DNA of 64,000 bases, from positions 1,311,642 through 1,375,641 of the forward strand of contig CM007314.1 in assembly GCA_000333855.2 (NCBI GenBank), given 5' to 3'. This document shows positions 43,410 through 53,947 of the stretch, in pieces; position 1 is the first letter of the stretch; each line of letters starts with the position of its first letter. Below the pieces are notes generated by a model. The model was not told the DNA's origin, did not search any database, and saw only the letters and a list, made by a program, of their open reading frames with translations. The translations under genes were made by a program, and so were the position numbers. This stretch comes from Endotrypanum monterogeii. Lineage: Eukaryota > Euglenozoa > Kinetoplastea > Trypanosomatida > Trypanosomatidae.

Positions 43410-44064
43410 TCTTTTTTATCTCGCGTGAAACCGAAGCATATGAGCAGAGATGTCTGCGCCTCTTTTCAGGTCCCCGTGCATTTAGGGCTTCACTGCTAGC
43501 GTGTGATGGGGGAGCATTCGTTCGCAACTCGGTCCGTATCATGTCTGTCCATTTCATGAAAGAACTCCGTACGCGGGCTGTTTGTGCTCTGCACGTGGTG
43601 ACGACTCGATGTATGTTGAGCTACAGTGGTGACGTATCTCCAGCGAATACTTGTTGAGTGCTTGCTGCATGTTCAGCTCTTTCCTGAGTATTACCAACTC
43701 TAAGCAGATATGGAGGCACAATAAGAGGAATGCATAAATACTCACTGTTCGTCTTTTTTTTTCTCTCTTTATTCTTCTGTTTTTTTTTTGTTTGGGAGGC
43801 CCTATTTTCTCATTTCTTCCCTCCTCCGCAGCGCCCACCTTGCAGAGCGGATTTATTCTGGATTTTTTGTACTAAAGCCAACGGGTTTCTCCGTTGCTGT
43901 GGGCTGGGTCAATTTTCTTTAGCAGGGTACACAGGCCGTTCTGGGAAGCTCTTTGGACTCTGCTCGTATCTGTTTTTTTTTCTCCTCACTGCAGCATTCA
44001 CAAACACGTGCGCATCCCATTTCATATCGAGCTCTCTGATGACACCGAGTTGAGTTATGTGACC
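43410..44064. other. 5' flank of small myristoylation-motif gene
   Basis: About 655 bp, with T-runs near 43755 and 43780 and the acceptor at 43993-43994. No separate gene. Confidence 0.5.
43969..43994 (+). promoter_or_regulatory. Candidate trans-splice acceptor
   Basis: ctgtttttttttctcctcac then TGCAG, AG at 43993-43994; 5' UTR of about 70 nt with one short out-of-frame ATG at 44038. Confidence 0.5.
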
Positions 44065-44496
44065 ATGGGTAGTCGCCTCTCCATCTTCGTGCGCAAGCGA
44101 GGGCGGGAGGGAATACCAGAGAGCGCATCTTCTCAAGTCAGCCACCACTCCTCCAGTGGGGCTTCTTCTTCACCCTCTTCACTATCACATCTGCTTCTGA
44201 GCCTGCGATATCGAAGCTGTTCACCAAGTCGCGCTGGGGCGAATGTGTGCCGTTGTGTTCTGGAGGATGAGAGAACGCGCCAGACGTACGGCTGTCACGC
44301 GCACGTCTATGAGACTGAAAGCGCGGAGGAGAGTCACGGCGTTGCGCTAGCGTGGCGCATTGACAACTCCGCGGATCCTCTATCGACTCTGTCCCTTCTC
44401 TCCTTGTGTCGTGTCGCCAACGGCTGTCACAAAAAGGCACTTGTTACTACACTAAAGGGTGAGGCCATTCTCCTGACGTATACAGCCGCTCTGTAG
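44065..44496 (+). CDS. Small protein with N-myristoylation motif, hypothetical
   Basis: 143 aa; family not recognised. It begins MGSRLSIF, with Gly2 and Ser6 as in N-myristoyltransferase substrates, followed by basic residues RKRGR, so attachment to a membrane is plausible. Residues 18-45 are Ser-rich and likely disordered. The C-terminal half (from ~60) has Cys62, Cys64 and Cys77 and ends in a hydrophobic beta-like stretch ALVTTLKGEAILLTYTAAL. Coding-type third-position GC appears through the C-terminal half. The frame is open further upstream to 43894, but that part crosses the splice acceptor and encodes low-complexity sequence. The coding call is probable, not certain. Confidence 0.6.
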   Translation: MGSRLSIFVRKRGREGIPESASSQVSHHSSSGASSSPSSLSHLLLSLRYRSCSPSRAGANVCRCVLEDERTRQTYGCHAHVYETESAEESHGVALAWRIDNSADPLSTLSLLSLCRVANGCHKKALVTTLKGEAILLTYTAAL

Positions 44497-45639
44497 GTGC
44501 GGCTGCGGATCTAAAGCTTCATCTGCGTGCAACAGCAGGTGGTGGTGGTGGTGGTGTACTGATGTTGTGTTGCTTTTTTTTCTTCTGCGCTTCAGGTCGC
44601 ACTTCGCTACTTTGACCTGTTGGTGTCACATTTGCCCTTCGATACTGCAGTGAACACGAGCGTCTCTCACTTCCCTGCCCGATTGAGCATGATCGTGTAC
44701 GTCGTGCTTTTTGGCTTGCCACCTCCCCCCCCCCCAAATAAAAAAAAAGAGTTTATGTACTAGTTGATTCTTTCCGACCACCACTCACGGGATATGCTAC
44801 TTGAAGGATACCTGTGGCATACGTTCGCTCACGTGCATCGCTTTTACTTGCTCCATCCCGCGCTGCATTCTCTGCAGTGTTTTCCCCCTTTTTCTCTCTA
44901 CCCTCCCCCCTTTCTTTCTTTCTTTCTCTCTTTCTCTGTTGTGTTCGAAATGCTTTTTCCGTGTCACTCGGGGTAGGAGTAAGGGTAGGGCTTACGTACA
45001 CGCCCCACACTCGTAGCTGCGGCAGCCAAGACATTGGGCACACAATTCCTATACATCTTTTCCAGACGTTTTTCGTGACACATCTCGTCATTTTTCGGCC
45101 CAATTTGTGCGTGTGTACTTTATTTCGTAATCACAGAAGCGAAGACATAAAAGGGAGCGAACACGCTCGGTACATATTTTCTTATCGTTCTTCGCTCTAC
45201 TCCTCGCTCCTCGTAGTGAACTTGCCGCCAGACACAACATCGAGGTGATGTACAGGGACTTCAACTTACGTATCATTGATCACACACATCGTTCTAAGCG
45301 TTCGTCTGCCCTCTGAATCTGTCCAAGACTTAGACAACCGCACCCCATTTTCATATTCCCTCCACCTCATAGATTTTTCTTTCCTTGAAACGTTGTTGCT
45401 CTCGCTTCCTCTCTTCTCCGTGGCGGTCCGCATCGATTGATCGGTGAGGAGGGGCCCTTCGTCCTGCGTTTTTGTTGCTTTTCATTTCTCTTTACCTACA
45501 TTGCCGACCTCCACGTTCAACTCTTATTCCAGGTAGTACCGTCGCTCGTCAACGTTCCCTTAATCAAAGGTGCACGCCCGACTACTGCAGGCGTATAGCT
45601 GCATAGTACACACAAGAAAATTGGCTTCAAAGACACACT
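44497..45639. other. Intergenic region
   Basis: About 1.1 kb: a GGT repeat at 44540-44556, C/T-rich tracts near 44880-44940 and the TTC5-like acceptor. No gene supported. Confidence 0.5.
45482..45532 (+). promoter_or_regulatory. Candidate trans-splice acceptor, TTC5-like gene
   Basis: Long C/T-rich stretch ending caactcttattccag, AG at 45531-45532; 5' UTR of about 107 nt. Confidence 0.5.
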
Positions 45640-46845
45640 ATGTCTTCCCTCGCCTCCTTGGAGAAGGAGATGGCCGAGCTGAAGCAGGTGCGCGTCTTCA
45701 ACGAGGCAGTGCGCCAAGGTGCTGAACATATCTTGGCGAACCTTCCGTCCCCTGAGGAGGAGAAGGATGCAGTCAAGAAGGTGCGAATTCTAGTACTGCG
45801 TAGTCAGGCGGCTCTCTTGCTTCCGCGTGTTTCGCGAGAGGCGGAGAAAGATTTAAATGCGGCGCTGAAGCTGCAGCCCGGGTCGGCGCCGATGTGGGTC
45901 GATCTCAGCGAATGCCTCCTGCGCCGTAACGCTTTTAGGGAGGCCTGTGACGCACTCGACAGTGCGCTGCGTGTAGATCCGGCGCACACTGCGGCGTTGT
46001 GCAAGTACAGTCAAGTCCAGCGCAATCGCTGCGGTGAGGAGGGGGTGACGCCTGAGCAGCGCAAGGCGTACTTGGAGGATGCGATTGCTAAGGCACGCGC
46101 GGCCGTCAACTCCAACATCGACGACGCAAATGCCTGGAACACACTCTCTCTCTCACTACTGTCGAAGGTGACTTTGGAGGGCATGTCGTTTGACGGGATC
46201 CGCAGAGCGTTGGCGGCAATGCAGCAGGCAGAACGGAAAGCTCCCGAGGATCCTGATGTGCACTACAACAAGGCTGTCCTCGAAAGTCTTCTGGGCCACT
46301 TCGGGGCCGCGTCGATGAGCTACTGGAAGGCTTTTGGCCTTGACCGTGATCGCCTCAAAGGCACGCGGCACTACTCCGAGGAAAATGCAAAGGTACTGCT
46401 ACGAGCACAGAGTCGGATAAAGACCGCGAGCGGTATCGGCAAACGTGATTTCAAAAAAATATGCGCCCGCATCGAACAGGCCCGCAAAAAGTATACCCAA
46501 CGCGTCTACGCAAACATCGTTGGGGTCGTAGACATTGTGACGGAGCCAACAATGCAGCCCGTCACTCTGCTAGTGTCGGATGAGAAAGCGAACTTCGGGT
46601 TTTTGCTGATGCATGAAGTGCGCTCCACCTCTTTCAAGATCGGCGACGTCATCAGCTATCCTGCGACTGTTTCCGTTGAAACTATCACTCACAGTGTTAC
46701 GGGGTGTCCGGGGATAGAGACGGGGCCAGTGGAGCTTACTCTAACCCACGCCCATCCCAATCCTAAGGCCATACTAGTTAATGGACAGCCCTTGCCTTCC
46801 TCAGCACACGTGCCTTTGCAGATGACATCTCGCCTTTTTGCGTGA
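45640..46845 (+). CDS. TTC5-like TPR and OB-fold protein
   Basis: 401 aa. Residues ~5-260 form TPR helices, e.g. AEKDLNAALKLQPGSAPMW and ACDALDSALRVDPAHTAAL, with the Pro/Ala spacing usual for TPRs. After a basic helix, residues ~288-385 look like an OB fold (RVYANIVGVVDIV to VTLLVSDEKANFGFLL). TPRs followed by an OB fold is the arrangement of TTC5/STRAP, 440 aa in human. Human TTC5 binds nascent tubulin on ribosomes and triggers decay of tubulin mRNA; it is also described as a p300 cofactor. Whether this protein does either is inference. The start is the first ATG after the acceptor. Cytosolic location is likely, as no signal or membrane segment is seen. Confidence 0.85.
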   Translation: MSSLASLEKEMAELKQVRVFNEAVRQGAEHILANLPSPEEEKDAVKKVRILVLRSQAALLLPRVSREAEKDLNAALKLQPGSAPMWVDLSECLLRRNAFREACDALDSALRVDPAHTAALCKYSQVQRNRCGEEGVTPEQRKAYLEDAIAKARAAVNSNIDDANAWNTLSLSLLSKVTLEGMSFDGIRRALAAMQQAERKAPEDPDVHYNKAVLESLLGHFGAASMSYWKAFGLDRDRLKGTRHYSEENAKVLLRAQSRIKTASGIGKRDFKKICARIEQARKKYTQRVYANIVGVVDIVTEPTMQPVTLLVSDEKANFGFLLMHEVRSTSFKIGDVISYPATVSVETITHSVTGCPGIETGPVELTLTHAHPNPKAILVNGQPLPSSAHVPLQMTSRLFA

Positions 46846-47790
46846 GATGGGTGAGAGGTCAAGGTTGACCTCAGGTATGGGGACAGGTTAGGCGCAGCGG
46901 GACTGCTGCAGATGGCTGTAGGCTGACGGCTCTTCCTCGAAGCTTTCTCTTTTGTTGCGACCCCTCAGGGACCGGTGGTGATTAAGCTCCCACCCACCGA
47001 TAGGCAGTTGGGGAGCAATGCCCATAGTTGACAGACGCTTTGTAGAAAAAAAGTGTGTGCATCTGTGCGATGTGCACCGTGCGGTTATGCATGTAGTGCA
47101 ACGCCCCTTGAGGTGAATCGGCGAGGAGGAGATGAGCGCAAAGCGAATCAAAAAAAAATAATGATAATGAGATCTGGAAAGATGCTGCCTCCCTTCCGCT
47201 ATTGTACGTCCCACCTCCGCGTGGGTTGTCTTCTATGCAGCATGCTTGCGTTCTTTTTTCTGCCCGCTTTTGTGACCCTTTCGATGACACCTTCTGTTGA
47301 GGGGTCTTGTGCGGTCAAGGGATTACTAGCGGTGTGTGCGAGTGCGTGTGTGTGTGCCTTCGTCTGTGACGCAGGCGGCTGTCTAGGGAAACAGACTCAA
47401 AGCCATGTTCGCTTTCAATGTCTCCGCCCTCTTCGCCAGGTCTCCATCCGTGCAATGAAGACTTACGTTGATGCTGGCATTCACCGTGTCACCTTCCAAT
47501 ACAAACTTTACCCAAAATGATACTTTTTTTTTCGTGTTGTTTTTTAAATTCTGTATCCCTGCATACAGCACATCTTTGTCCATTCCCTGCATCTTCTCTG
47601 CAAACTTACAACTGTAGATTCGAAGCCTCCGCGTGTCCGGGGGAGGAATCAAGAAGAGGGATTGCCTCTGTCGGAGTAGGCTACACCCCTGCACAAATAT
47701 CAACCCTTTCTTAGTGATATTTGCTCTACACCTGATTAAGGTGGTGCTCGTTTTTGGCTGTGATTCGCTGCTGAGAGTCCCCCGTTGAGC
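46846..47790. other. Intergenic region
   Basis: About 945 bp. A + frame at 47053-47520 and an overlapping - frame at 47383-47703 were examined and neither shows coding character. T-runs at about 47524 and 47540 and an AG at 47567-47568 may serve the Yippee gene. Confidence 0.5.
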
Positions 47791-48213
47791 ATGGTGAAGC
47801 GTCTTCGCACGCGCCTCTCAGCGCCAGCTGGTGGCAAAGGGGGCTTTGGCTGCGCTTTCTGTGGCGCGCACCTCTGCGTCGCCGAGGACATTGTTTCGGA
47901 CAACTTCCGGGGCCGCCACGGCAAGGCATTTCTTGTCTCTCGCTGCGAGAACGCATACTTCGGCCATCAGGAAGAGAAGCAACTGATGACAGGTCTGCAC
48001 CGTGTGCGCGATGTGTTTTGCTCCAACTGCGACAAGTATGTTGGTTGGGGCTACGACTACGCTGTCGATGAGCGCGAAATGTACAAGATGCAGCGTTTTG
48101 TCATCGAGCGTCAGCTAATTCGTGGTGTCAACCACGGGCAGCTGCGTGGGGCCCTCGGCTACCGCATTCCCGAAACCCGGATAACTTATTCTTTGCCTGT
48201 CGCGCGCTCGTAG
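47791..48213 (+). CDS. Yippee-like zinc-binding protein
   Basis: 140 aa. Contains the Yippee hallmark: CAFC (21-24) and CSNC (77-80) separated by exactly 52 residues, with VGWGYDYAVDEREMYK after the second pair and FVIERQLI matching the last strands of the fold. Yippee proteins form a single zinc-bound beta-barrel related to cereblon and MsrB; roles in animals include the centrosome and spindle and the CTLH E3 ligase, so no single function can be assigned. The ATG at 47791 lies next to a TTG in frame that was not used. A short basic, Gly-rich N-terminus and a 30-residue C-terminal extension flank the domain. Confidence 0.95.
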   Translation: MVKRLRTRLSAPAGGKGGFGCAFCGAHLCVAEDIVSDNFRGRHGKAFLVSRCENAYFGHQEEKQLMTGLHRVRDVFCSNCDKYVGWGYDYAVDEREMYKMQRFVIERQLIRGVNHGQLRGALGYRIPETRITYSLPVARS

Positions 48214-49096
48214 TTCACCCACTGGCCGTGTATGGGCAGTAATGATGATCCGTTTTCGTGTCTCTGCGCCAATTCGTGGCGGCTTCCTCTCGAAGATCCT
48301 TGCCCCCCCCCTTCTTCTCCACCGTGATTCCGGGGGTGCGTCAGTGAGGGGCTGCGGGCGGTGAAAACCCCTTCACTCCAATTTTTCCTCCTCCACACTG
48401 TAGTGGTTAGCATCTCCTCTTCTTTACCATCTGCCCCCTCGTGTCAACATCACCTCGTTATCCCTCCAACGCGCATGATACAGATTTCTTCTTTACAAGG
48501 CAGCACAGGGAAATGCGAACTTCTTGATTTCACTTCTGCTTTTTTTTTGTTCCCCTTTTCACCTCTACCAGTTTTTTTTTTTTTTCACTCTCGTACGCTG
48601 GTGTTTTTTCGAACGAACGATGTCGCCTCACCTTCTTCTTCAACACCACTGTCTGGTGGTACGCAAGCGAGCGTGTGTGTGCCTCCGAAGCACACCAATA
48701 TGCCGACAGTGTAGCACACACCTGCTGTGTGGTAAAAAAAAAAAAAAACTACCTCGTTGCACTGTCCTCTCTCGGATTTTGGTGATCCTTGGGGCGCTTT
48801 TTGTTTTCGAGTGTGGGGCCTGTGTTTCGCCGCGCGGGTCCACTTCTTGCATGTGTCACTAGTGGCTAGTATGTATCCATGTGGATCCCTCCTTGGATGT
48901 TATGAGAGAAACTGTGCCATATCAATTCTTCAGCCCATTCTCATCAACTTCCTTTTTTTTTTTATCACATCGTTCTCTGACACACTTTCTTTTCGCTTGG
49001 GTCATTACTGCAAGTGTGCCTGAGCTTAGGGTTTCCGTTTCTTCTGAACAAGCGCTCTGCTTTGGGGTTTAGAGGGGGGGGTCTGTAGCGGGTACC
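48214..49096. other. Intergenic region Yippee to CK1
   Basis: About 880 bp of C/T-rich DNA with T-runs near 48541, 48572 and 48952 and an A-run near 48736. Candidate acceptor AG at 49012-49013. No gene. Confidence 0.5.
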
Positions 49097-50272
49097 ATGT
49101 CGACCTTCTCTGCAAAGCAGACCTTTGTCAAGGCGGACAGCCGCTCCACGAACACTAAAGCCGAGCGGGCGCAGGATGTTGTCATTGGCGGTCGTTTCCG
49201 TATCAAGGAGCGCCTAGGCGCCGGTGCCTTTGGGCAGGTGTTCAAAGGTGTCAATGTGAACGACGGCCACCCTGTTGCCATCAAGATGGAGCTGACAAAA
49301 GATGGTTGTCGCTCGCATCTGAGGATGGAGAATAGTATCTACAAGAAGTTCAACGAGTGTCCCGTTACTGTCGGCATACCGAAGACGTACTACTGTGGTT
49401 GCGAGGGAGACTACACCGTTATGGTGATGGATCTACTTGGGCCATCCTTGGAAGACCTTTTCGCGGTGTGTAATCGAAAGTTCAGTGTGAAGACCGTATG
49501 CATGCTCGGCATTCAGATTATTCACCGGCTGCAATATCTCCACACTGCTGGCTACCTTCACCGCGACATCAAACCAGAAAACTTTGTCATGGGCCTCGGC
49601 TCTTCCTCACACATTTTGTATGTGATCGACGTTGGTCTTTCCAAAGCGTGGCGCGACTCCGCGGGGAAGCATATTGCACACACAGAGGGCAAGGCTCTCA
49701 CTGGAACGGCACGCTATGTGAGTATCAACACGCACAGGGGCCTTGAGCAGTCCCGACGCGACGATCTGGAGTCCGCCTTCTACCTGCTTTGCTACCTTAT
49801 GCGCGGCACCTTGCCCTGGCAAGGTCTCAAGATCTCAAAGAAAGATTCACACTTCTCGCCCATTCGCGACATCAAGATCGCTACGTCGCCTGATGAATTG
49901 TGCCGGGGTTATCCTCGCCAGCTGGCGACCTGCATCGAGTACGCCCGGTCTTTAGTCTTTGAAGAGGTCCCTGACTACAGCCTCTGTGTGATGCTGCTTT
50001 CTGAAGCGCTGGCGGTCATGAACGAGACATACGACTATTGCTACGATTGGATTGATCAAAACAGAAAGAACGTGGTCACCGACACACGCTCCTCTCCGCG
50101 TAGTCACCGTGCCTCCAAGGCGCGGTCGAGTGTTGCTCTCCGTGGCTCCTATTGCACTACTTGCGGTACATTCTGGAAGCAAAGCGGGGAAAACGACGTC
50201 TCTCGATCGCGCCTGGGTAGCAACTTCATGGAGGACTTCCAAGATATGTATCCATTCGAAGACGGTCTTTGA
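49097..50272 (+). CDS. Casein kinase 1-family protein kinase
   Basis: 391 aa Ser/Thr kinase. Gly-rich loop LGAGAFGQV, ATP-site lysine K63 in VAIKME, catalytic HRDIKPEN with Asp157, and the CK1-specific TGTARYVSINTHRGLEQSRRDDLES, where SIN replaces the usual APE. The DFG motif reads DVG (178-180), the metal-binding Asp kept. CK1 kinases act on acidic or primed sites. After the domain (~310) comes a basic, Ser-rich stretch and a CxxC (YCTTCG), then an acidic end. The sequence differs enough from typical CK1 in the activation segment (GLSKAWRDS) to be a minor isoform rather than the abundant exported CK1.2; which isoform is not settled. Confidence 0.95.
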   Translation: MSTFSAKQTFVKADSRSTNTKAERAQDVVIGGRFRIKERLGAGAFGQVFKGVNVNDGHPVAIKMELTKDGCRSHLRMENSIYKKFNECPVTVGIPKTYYCGCEGDYTVMVMDLLGPSLEDLFAVCNRKFSVKTVCMLGIQIIHRLQYLHTAGYLHRDIKPENFVMGLGSSSHILYVIDVGLSKAWRDSAGKHIAHTEGKALTGTARYVSINTHRGLEQSRRDDLESAFYLLCYLMRGTLPWQGLKISKKDSHFSPIRDIKIATSPDELCRGYPRQLATCIEYARSLVFEEVPDYSLCVMLLSEALAVMNETYDYCYDWIDQNRKNVVTDTRSSPRSHRASKARSSVALRGSYCTTCGTFWKQSGENDVSRSRLGSNFMEDFQDMYPFEDGL

Positions 50273-51314
50273 AAACACCGCCATCATACATAAAAGGTGT
50301 GCAGATGCTCTTGTAGTGTTTTTTTTTGTTTCTCTCCCCCTCAGACGCTCTCACGAGTTAATGGAATGTGCCGTGGTTGTGCTACTGGGCAGAGGAACGC
50401 ACGAGGAAATGACTGAGAGTGAGAGAGAGAGACGGTGCAGACGGTGGAACGGCGAGGTTCACCAGATTCGTAACTCAGCTACCGCACAAGTGGTCTTGTG
50501 TTCTACCCCCTCAGAACAAAGCGTTCATACTCTCTCATCGCAGCCTGTCTCGACACCACTTTGCGGTGTCATACAGGTCGTTTCCTTCTGCAAGCCAGGG
50601 TTACACTTAGTAGCCTTGGCTTGTATTTCACAGCAGTTGCGTTAATGTTGCATATGTATTCTGCGGCTCAGCCTTACCCCCCCCAAAAAAAAAAAAAAAA
50701 ATAAAGGTGTGGGATTTTTTTCTCCTCCCAACGCTCCCGTTTACTTGTGGAGTGTTCTCTATCGATTTGGTATCACTGTGGGGTTACACATTTTTTTTTT
50801 TTTCGTTTGGACGTGAGCGGGTACTCTCTTGAGCTGAGAGGAATGCGCTGAATGTTTTTTTCCTTTCGTCACCGATCACATTTATTATGGTGAGGATTGT
50901 TTTTATTATTTTTTTTAAACTCGAATACTCGTTATTCTATTGCGATATTTTTCGTGCCAGTGTGTCATCTTGTATGATATATACATATATATATTCTATC
51001 TCAGTTTATGTGCCGTCATGGGCTGTCGGAACCTCGCCCTCCAATGGATATATATATATATATATTCCTTGTCTATTTATTTGTGCCCATAGCTTATAGG
51101 AGTGCTCCACCTCCCTCCATGGTTTGAATGTGTCTTCAAAAGGCAATAGGTGAAGGGACTACCTTTACCTCCTCTGTAGTGTATATGTGACTACTCTCAG
51201 CCCCATTCTTTTTTTTTTGCTGGAGTCGCAGTGGTCTATTAGCAGCCCTTGTCGCCTCCTTTACTTCTCCGCTGTGTGTGTGTGGGATGTTTCTGTGTCA
51301 ACTCATTGTTGTAT

Positions 51315-51334
51315 NNNNNNNNNNNNNNNNNNNN
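51315..51334. other. Assembly gap (20 N)
   Basis: Short run of N next to tandem cgtac and cgtc units; likely a collapsed simple repeat. Confidence 0.99.
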
Positions 51335-51429
51335 CGTAGTTACGTACGTACCTCGTCCGTCCGTCCGTTCCTTCTTACCGTCCGTCGTCGTGTGTGTGGT
51401 GGTGTGTGTGTATAACTTACGTATAGTAG

Positions 51430-51433
<4 letters not shown>

Positions 51434-51474
<41 letters not shown>
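51434..51474. repeat. (AT)n microsatellite
   Basis: 41 bp of alternating A and T downstream of the CK1 gene, the longest such tract in the window. Confidence 0.97.
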
Positions 51475-51477
<3 letters not shown>

Positions 51478-52276
51478 CTGCTTCTTTTTTTTTTGCTTGT
51501 TTTGATTCCGCTGCGTCATTTTTATTATTACTATGCGCGTGATGCCTTCCTCACTTGTGGAGCTTTGAAGAACGCTAAACATCTCAGCACCGCGTGGGCA
51601 CAGAGAGAGAGAACCCCCTCTCCTTCCTTTGCATCGCTCTCGCTCTACACTCTCTACTCCTCATGTCACCTGTGATGTGTGTTGCCTCTCCCACCTCTCT
51701 CATTATCATCCTTCCACACAATACCCCTTGGCCAGTCTAACCAGGAAGGGAGGGAAGAGGGGCTTCGACTCTTAGAGAACTGAGAGGAGAGTTTGTATTC
51801 TTTGCTCGATGATTCTTCTTTGCCTCTCGACTGCTGTGCTTTTTGTTTCTTGTTGGGGCAAGCAAGGGTCGCGTGGACTGATAGGGAGAGCCTTGCGGAG
51901 TATGTGCTCGCTTGCAGCGTTCGCTTCTTGTGACGTCTACATCCCCCCAGCCGCACACTGCTTTTCACAACTCTTTTTTTTTCTTTTTTTTGCATTTTAT
52001 CGTTAATGTTCGCAGCTGTCATGCTCTCTAGGGGGTACGCCTTGCACCGCTCGGTCGAGCGAATACCAAAAGAAAAAGCCCCGAGGCAGACCGGTAGTGC
52101 TGTCTCACAGCGCGGAAGGGGAAGGGGGGGGTGGCTGCTTAAGGTGTTGACGAGAAGGTGACCCGCGCTATCTCACTGCCTCTTGATATAAAATTTATAC
52201 TCGTCCTCATCTGGCAGGCACTCTGTTTCTTCCTTGGTAAATGCGAGCTGATCAAATAGTTTTCTTCCCCACCACT

Positions 52277-52301
52277 ACACACACACACACACACACACAC
52301 A
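52277..52301. repeat. (CA)n microsatellite
   Basis: About 12 CA units in the CK1 downstream spacer. Confidence 0.95.
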
Positions 52302-53819
52302 TCTTGCTCCACTTCCCTCTTCCTGCTTTCTCCCGCAGGTCAACGTCGTCGGTGCTTCTCCAAGATGTTTCCGACATGAGCCCTACATTCGGTTGTCACG
52401 TTTCGGACATGGATGCTAGCTGAGAGGCGTTCCCAATGCAGTCCTTCCCTTTATATGCTGAGGTGTCTGCATCATGAAGCCGAACGACAGCGACTGTCAC
52501 GTAGAGTACCAGAGTGTGCAGGCCTTTTTTTTTTTATCGGAGGGATTTTGCAATATGGAGGGGTGCAAGTGGGCAACTGATGTAAAGGGGTACAGCACTG
52601 CGCACTGGAGGGAAGGCGGGGGGGGGCGTCCTGCAATTCTGTAGGCACGGGGATCGCCTCGACCAAGGCTAGGAATCAGGGGTCTCGAGGTAGCAGTTGT
52701 TGAGTGAGACGACGATCATCTATGCGGAGGGTACAGCGTTCGGACCACTGAGAGTAGGGAAACCGAAACGCCGAAAACAGACATTTTTTTTTTGAAGGTG
52801 ATGGGTGCCGCCTCGAGTTCATCATCTGCTGATCTTGGTCACCAGCCGTGGGCGACACAGCATCAGGGCAGTTCGCTTCTGCGGACACGGGTGGTTTCTA
52901 TCTGCTGGAACGTGCTTTATGATTTTTTGTTGTTGTTGAGGTCAGAGATCTCGGCTGAGGCAGATCACACACCGGTCTCAAGGAGGAATCGACTAAGATC
53001 CTCGATTTCTTGGACAAGGGCACCTTTCCCTTCTGTTTGATCTATACCACTCAAGGAAACCTTCAGTGCGGCTTTGACACGAGTGGATGCTGAGGTCATC
53101 TCTTTTCCTCTCTCCCTCTGCGTATGATCCTGCAGGTGAGGATCGTACTAGGTTTCTTTGGAGCAAGGGCGTTGGGTCCGCAAAGGTGCCCACAGGGCAT
53201 GTAATACTGGTATTGTGCTCGACGATTTCTTCATGCCACAGGGTTTGGTTGATATTGGCACTGAAAAAAAAAAAGAATACCTCATTCGACGTTTGTTTTC
53301 GATGTGCGATGCGTTACTATTTCTCGAGCGGCTCCCTGCCCAGGTCGAAGCTGTCAGGTTGGCTGGCTGACTGCCTTTCCAGTTTTGTGAACTTGGCGGT
53401 GACGCGCTTCCTGCGTCACTCGGAATTTTGTTTGTTCCGACACCCTTTTTTATTTTTTGTAAACAAACAAATAGACCCACACGTGTGCATATCGACAAGA
53501 GTTTACTGCCTTGTGGGGCTCCACATCTTGTGTCCCGTACATGTGTCGTCTTTGTAGTAGCTGTGTGCGTTTCTCGCCGCGACGAAAGCAGCGACAGCGT
53601 GGGATTTTTCAGCATATATATGTATGCGTCTAAATGTATTTGGGTGAACCTGGCGCCATCTTCCTCTTCTGTGAACACTCGTCTGCACTTAGGGGCACTT
53701 TGGAGTGATTCAGCGCTTCACTATATGCAAGCGTCTGTCGCCTATTGCAAACCTTCTCAACTGCGGCGGAGGCGTTTGACTTTGTGTGTCTTTCGCCCTC
53801 TCCCTGGATCGTTTTTCTC

Positions 53820-53874
53820 TCTTCAACGGCTTGCCCTCTTTCCCATTCTTCATCTTTGCATATTTTGATGACAG
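53820..53874 (+). promoter_or_regulatory. Candidate trans-splice acceptor
   Basis: C/T-rich stretch (ttgccctctttcccattctt and onward) ending in AG at 53873-53874; 5' UTR of about 73 nt for the following gene. Confidence 0.45.
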
Positions 53875-53947
53875 CTGGTTACATCACCACGTTTTGTCGT
53901 CACGATCCTATTCGCACTCCGCTCCTCCTCGTGTGCTTCTTGTGGTC

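Larger units (their letters stand above)
50273..53947. other. Long intergenic region after CK1
   Basis: 3.7 kb without a supported gene. Contains TA tracts near 50980 and 51048, a 20-N gap, a 41-bp AT tract, a CA tract at 52277-52301, a GC-richer section at about 52440-53120 that may be a decayed repeat, and C/T-rich sequence before 53874. Confidence 0.55.

Noticed and set aside
47053..47703. Overlapping + and - frames (155 and 106 codons)
   Set aside because: Neither shows domain, coding bias or a sensible start; both cross likely splice signals for the Yippee gene.
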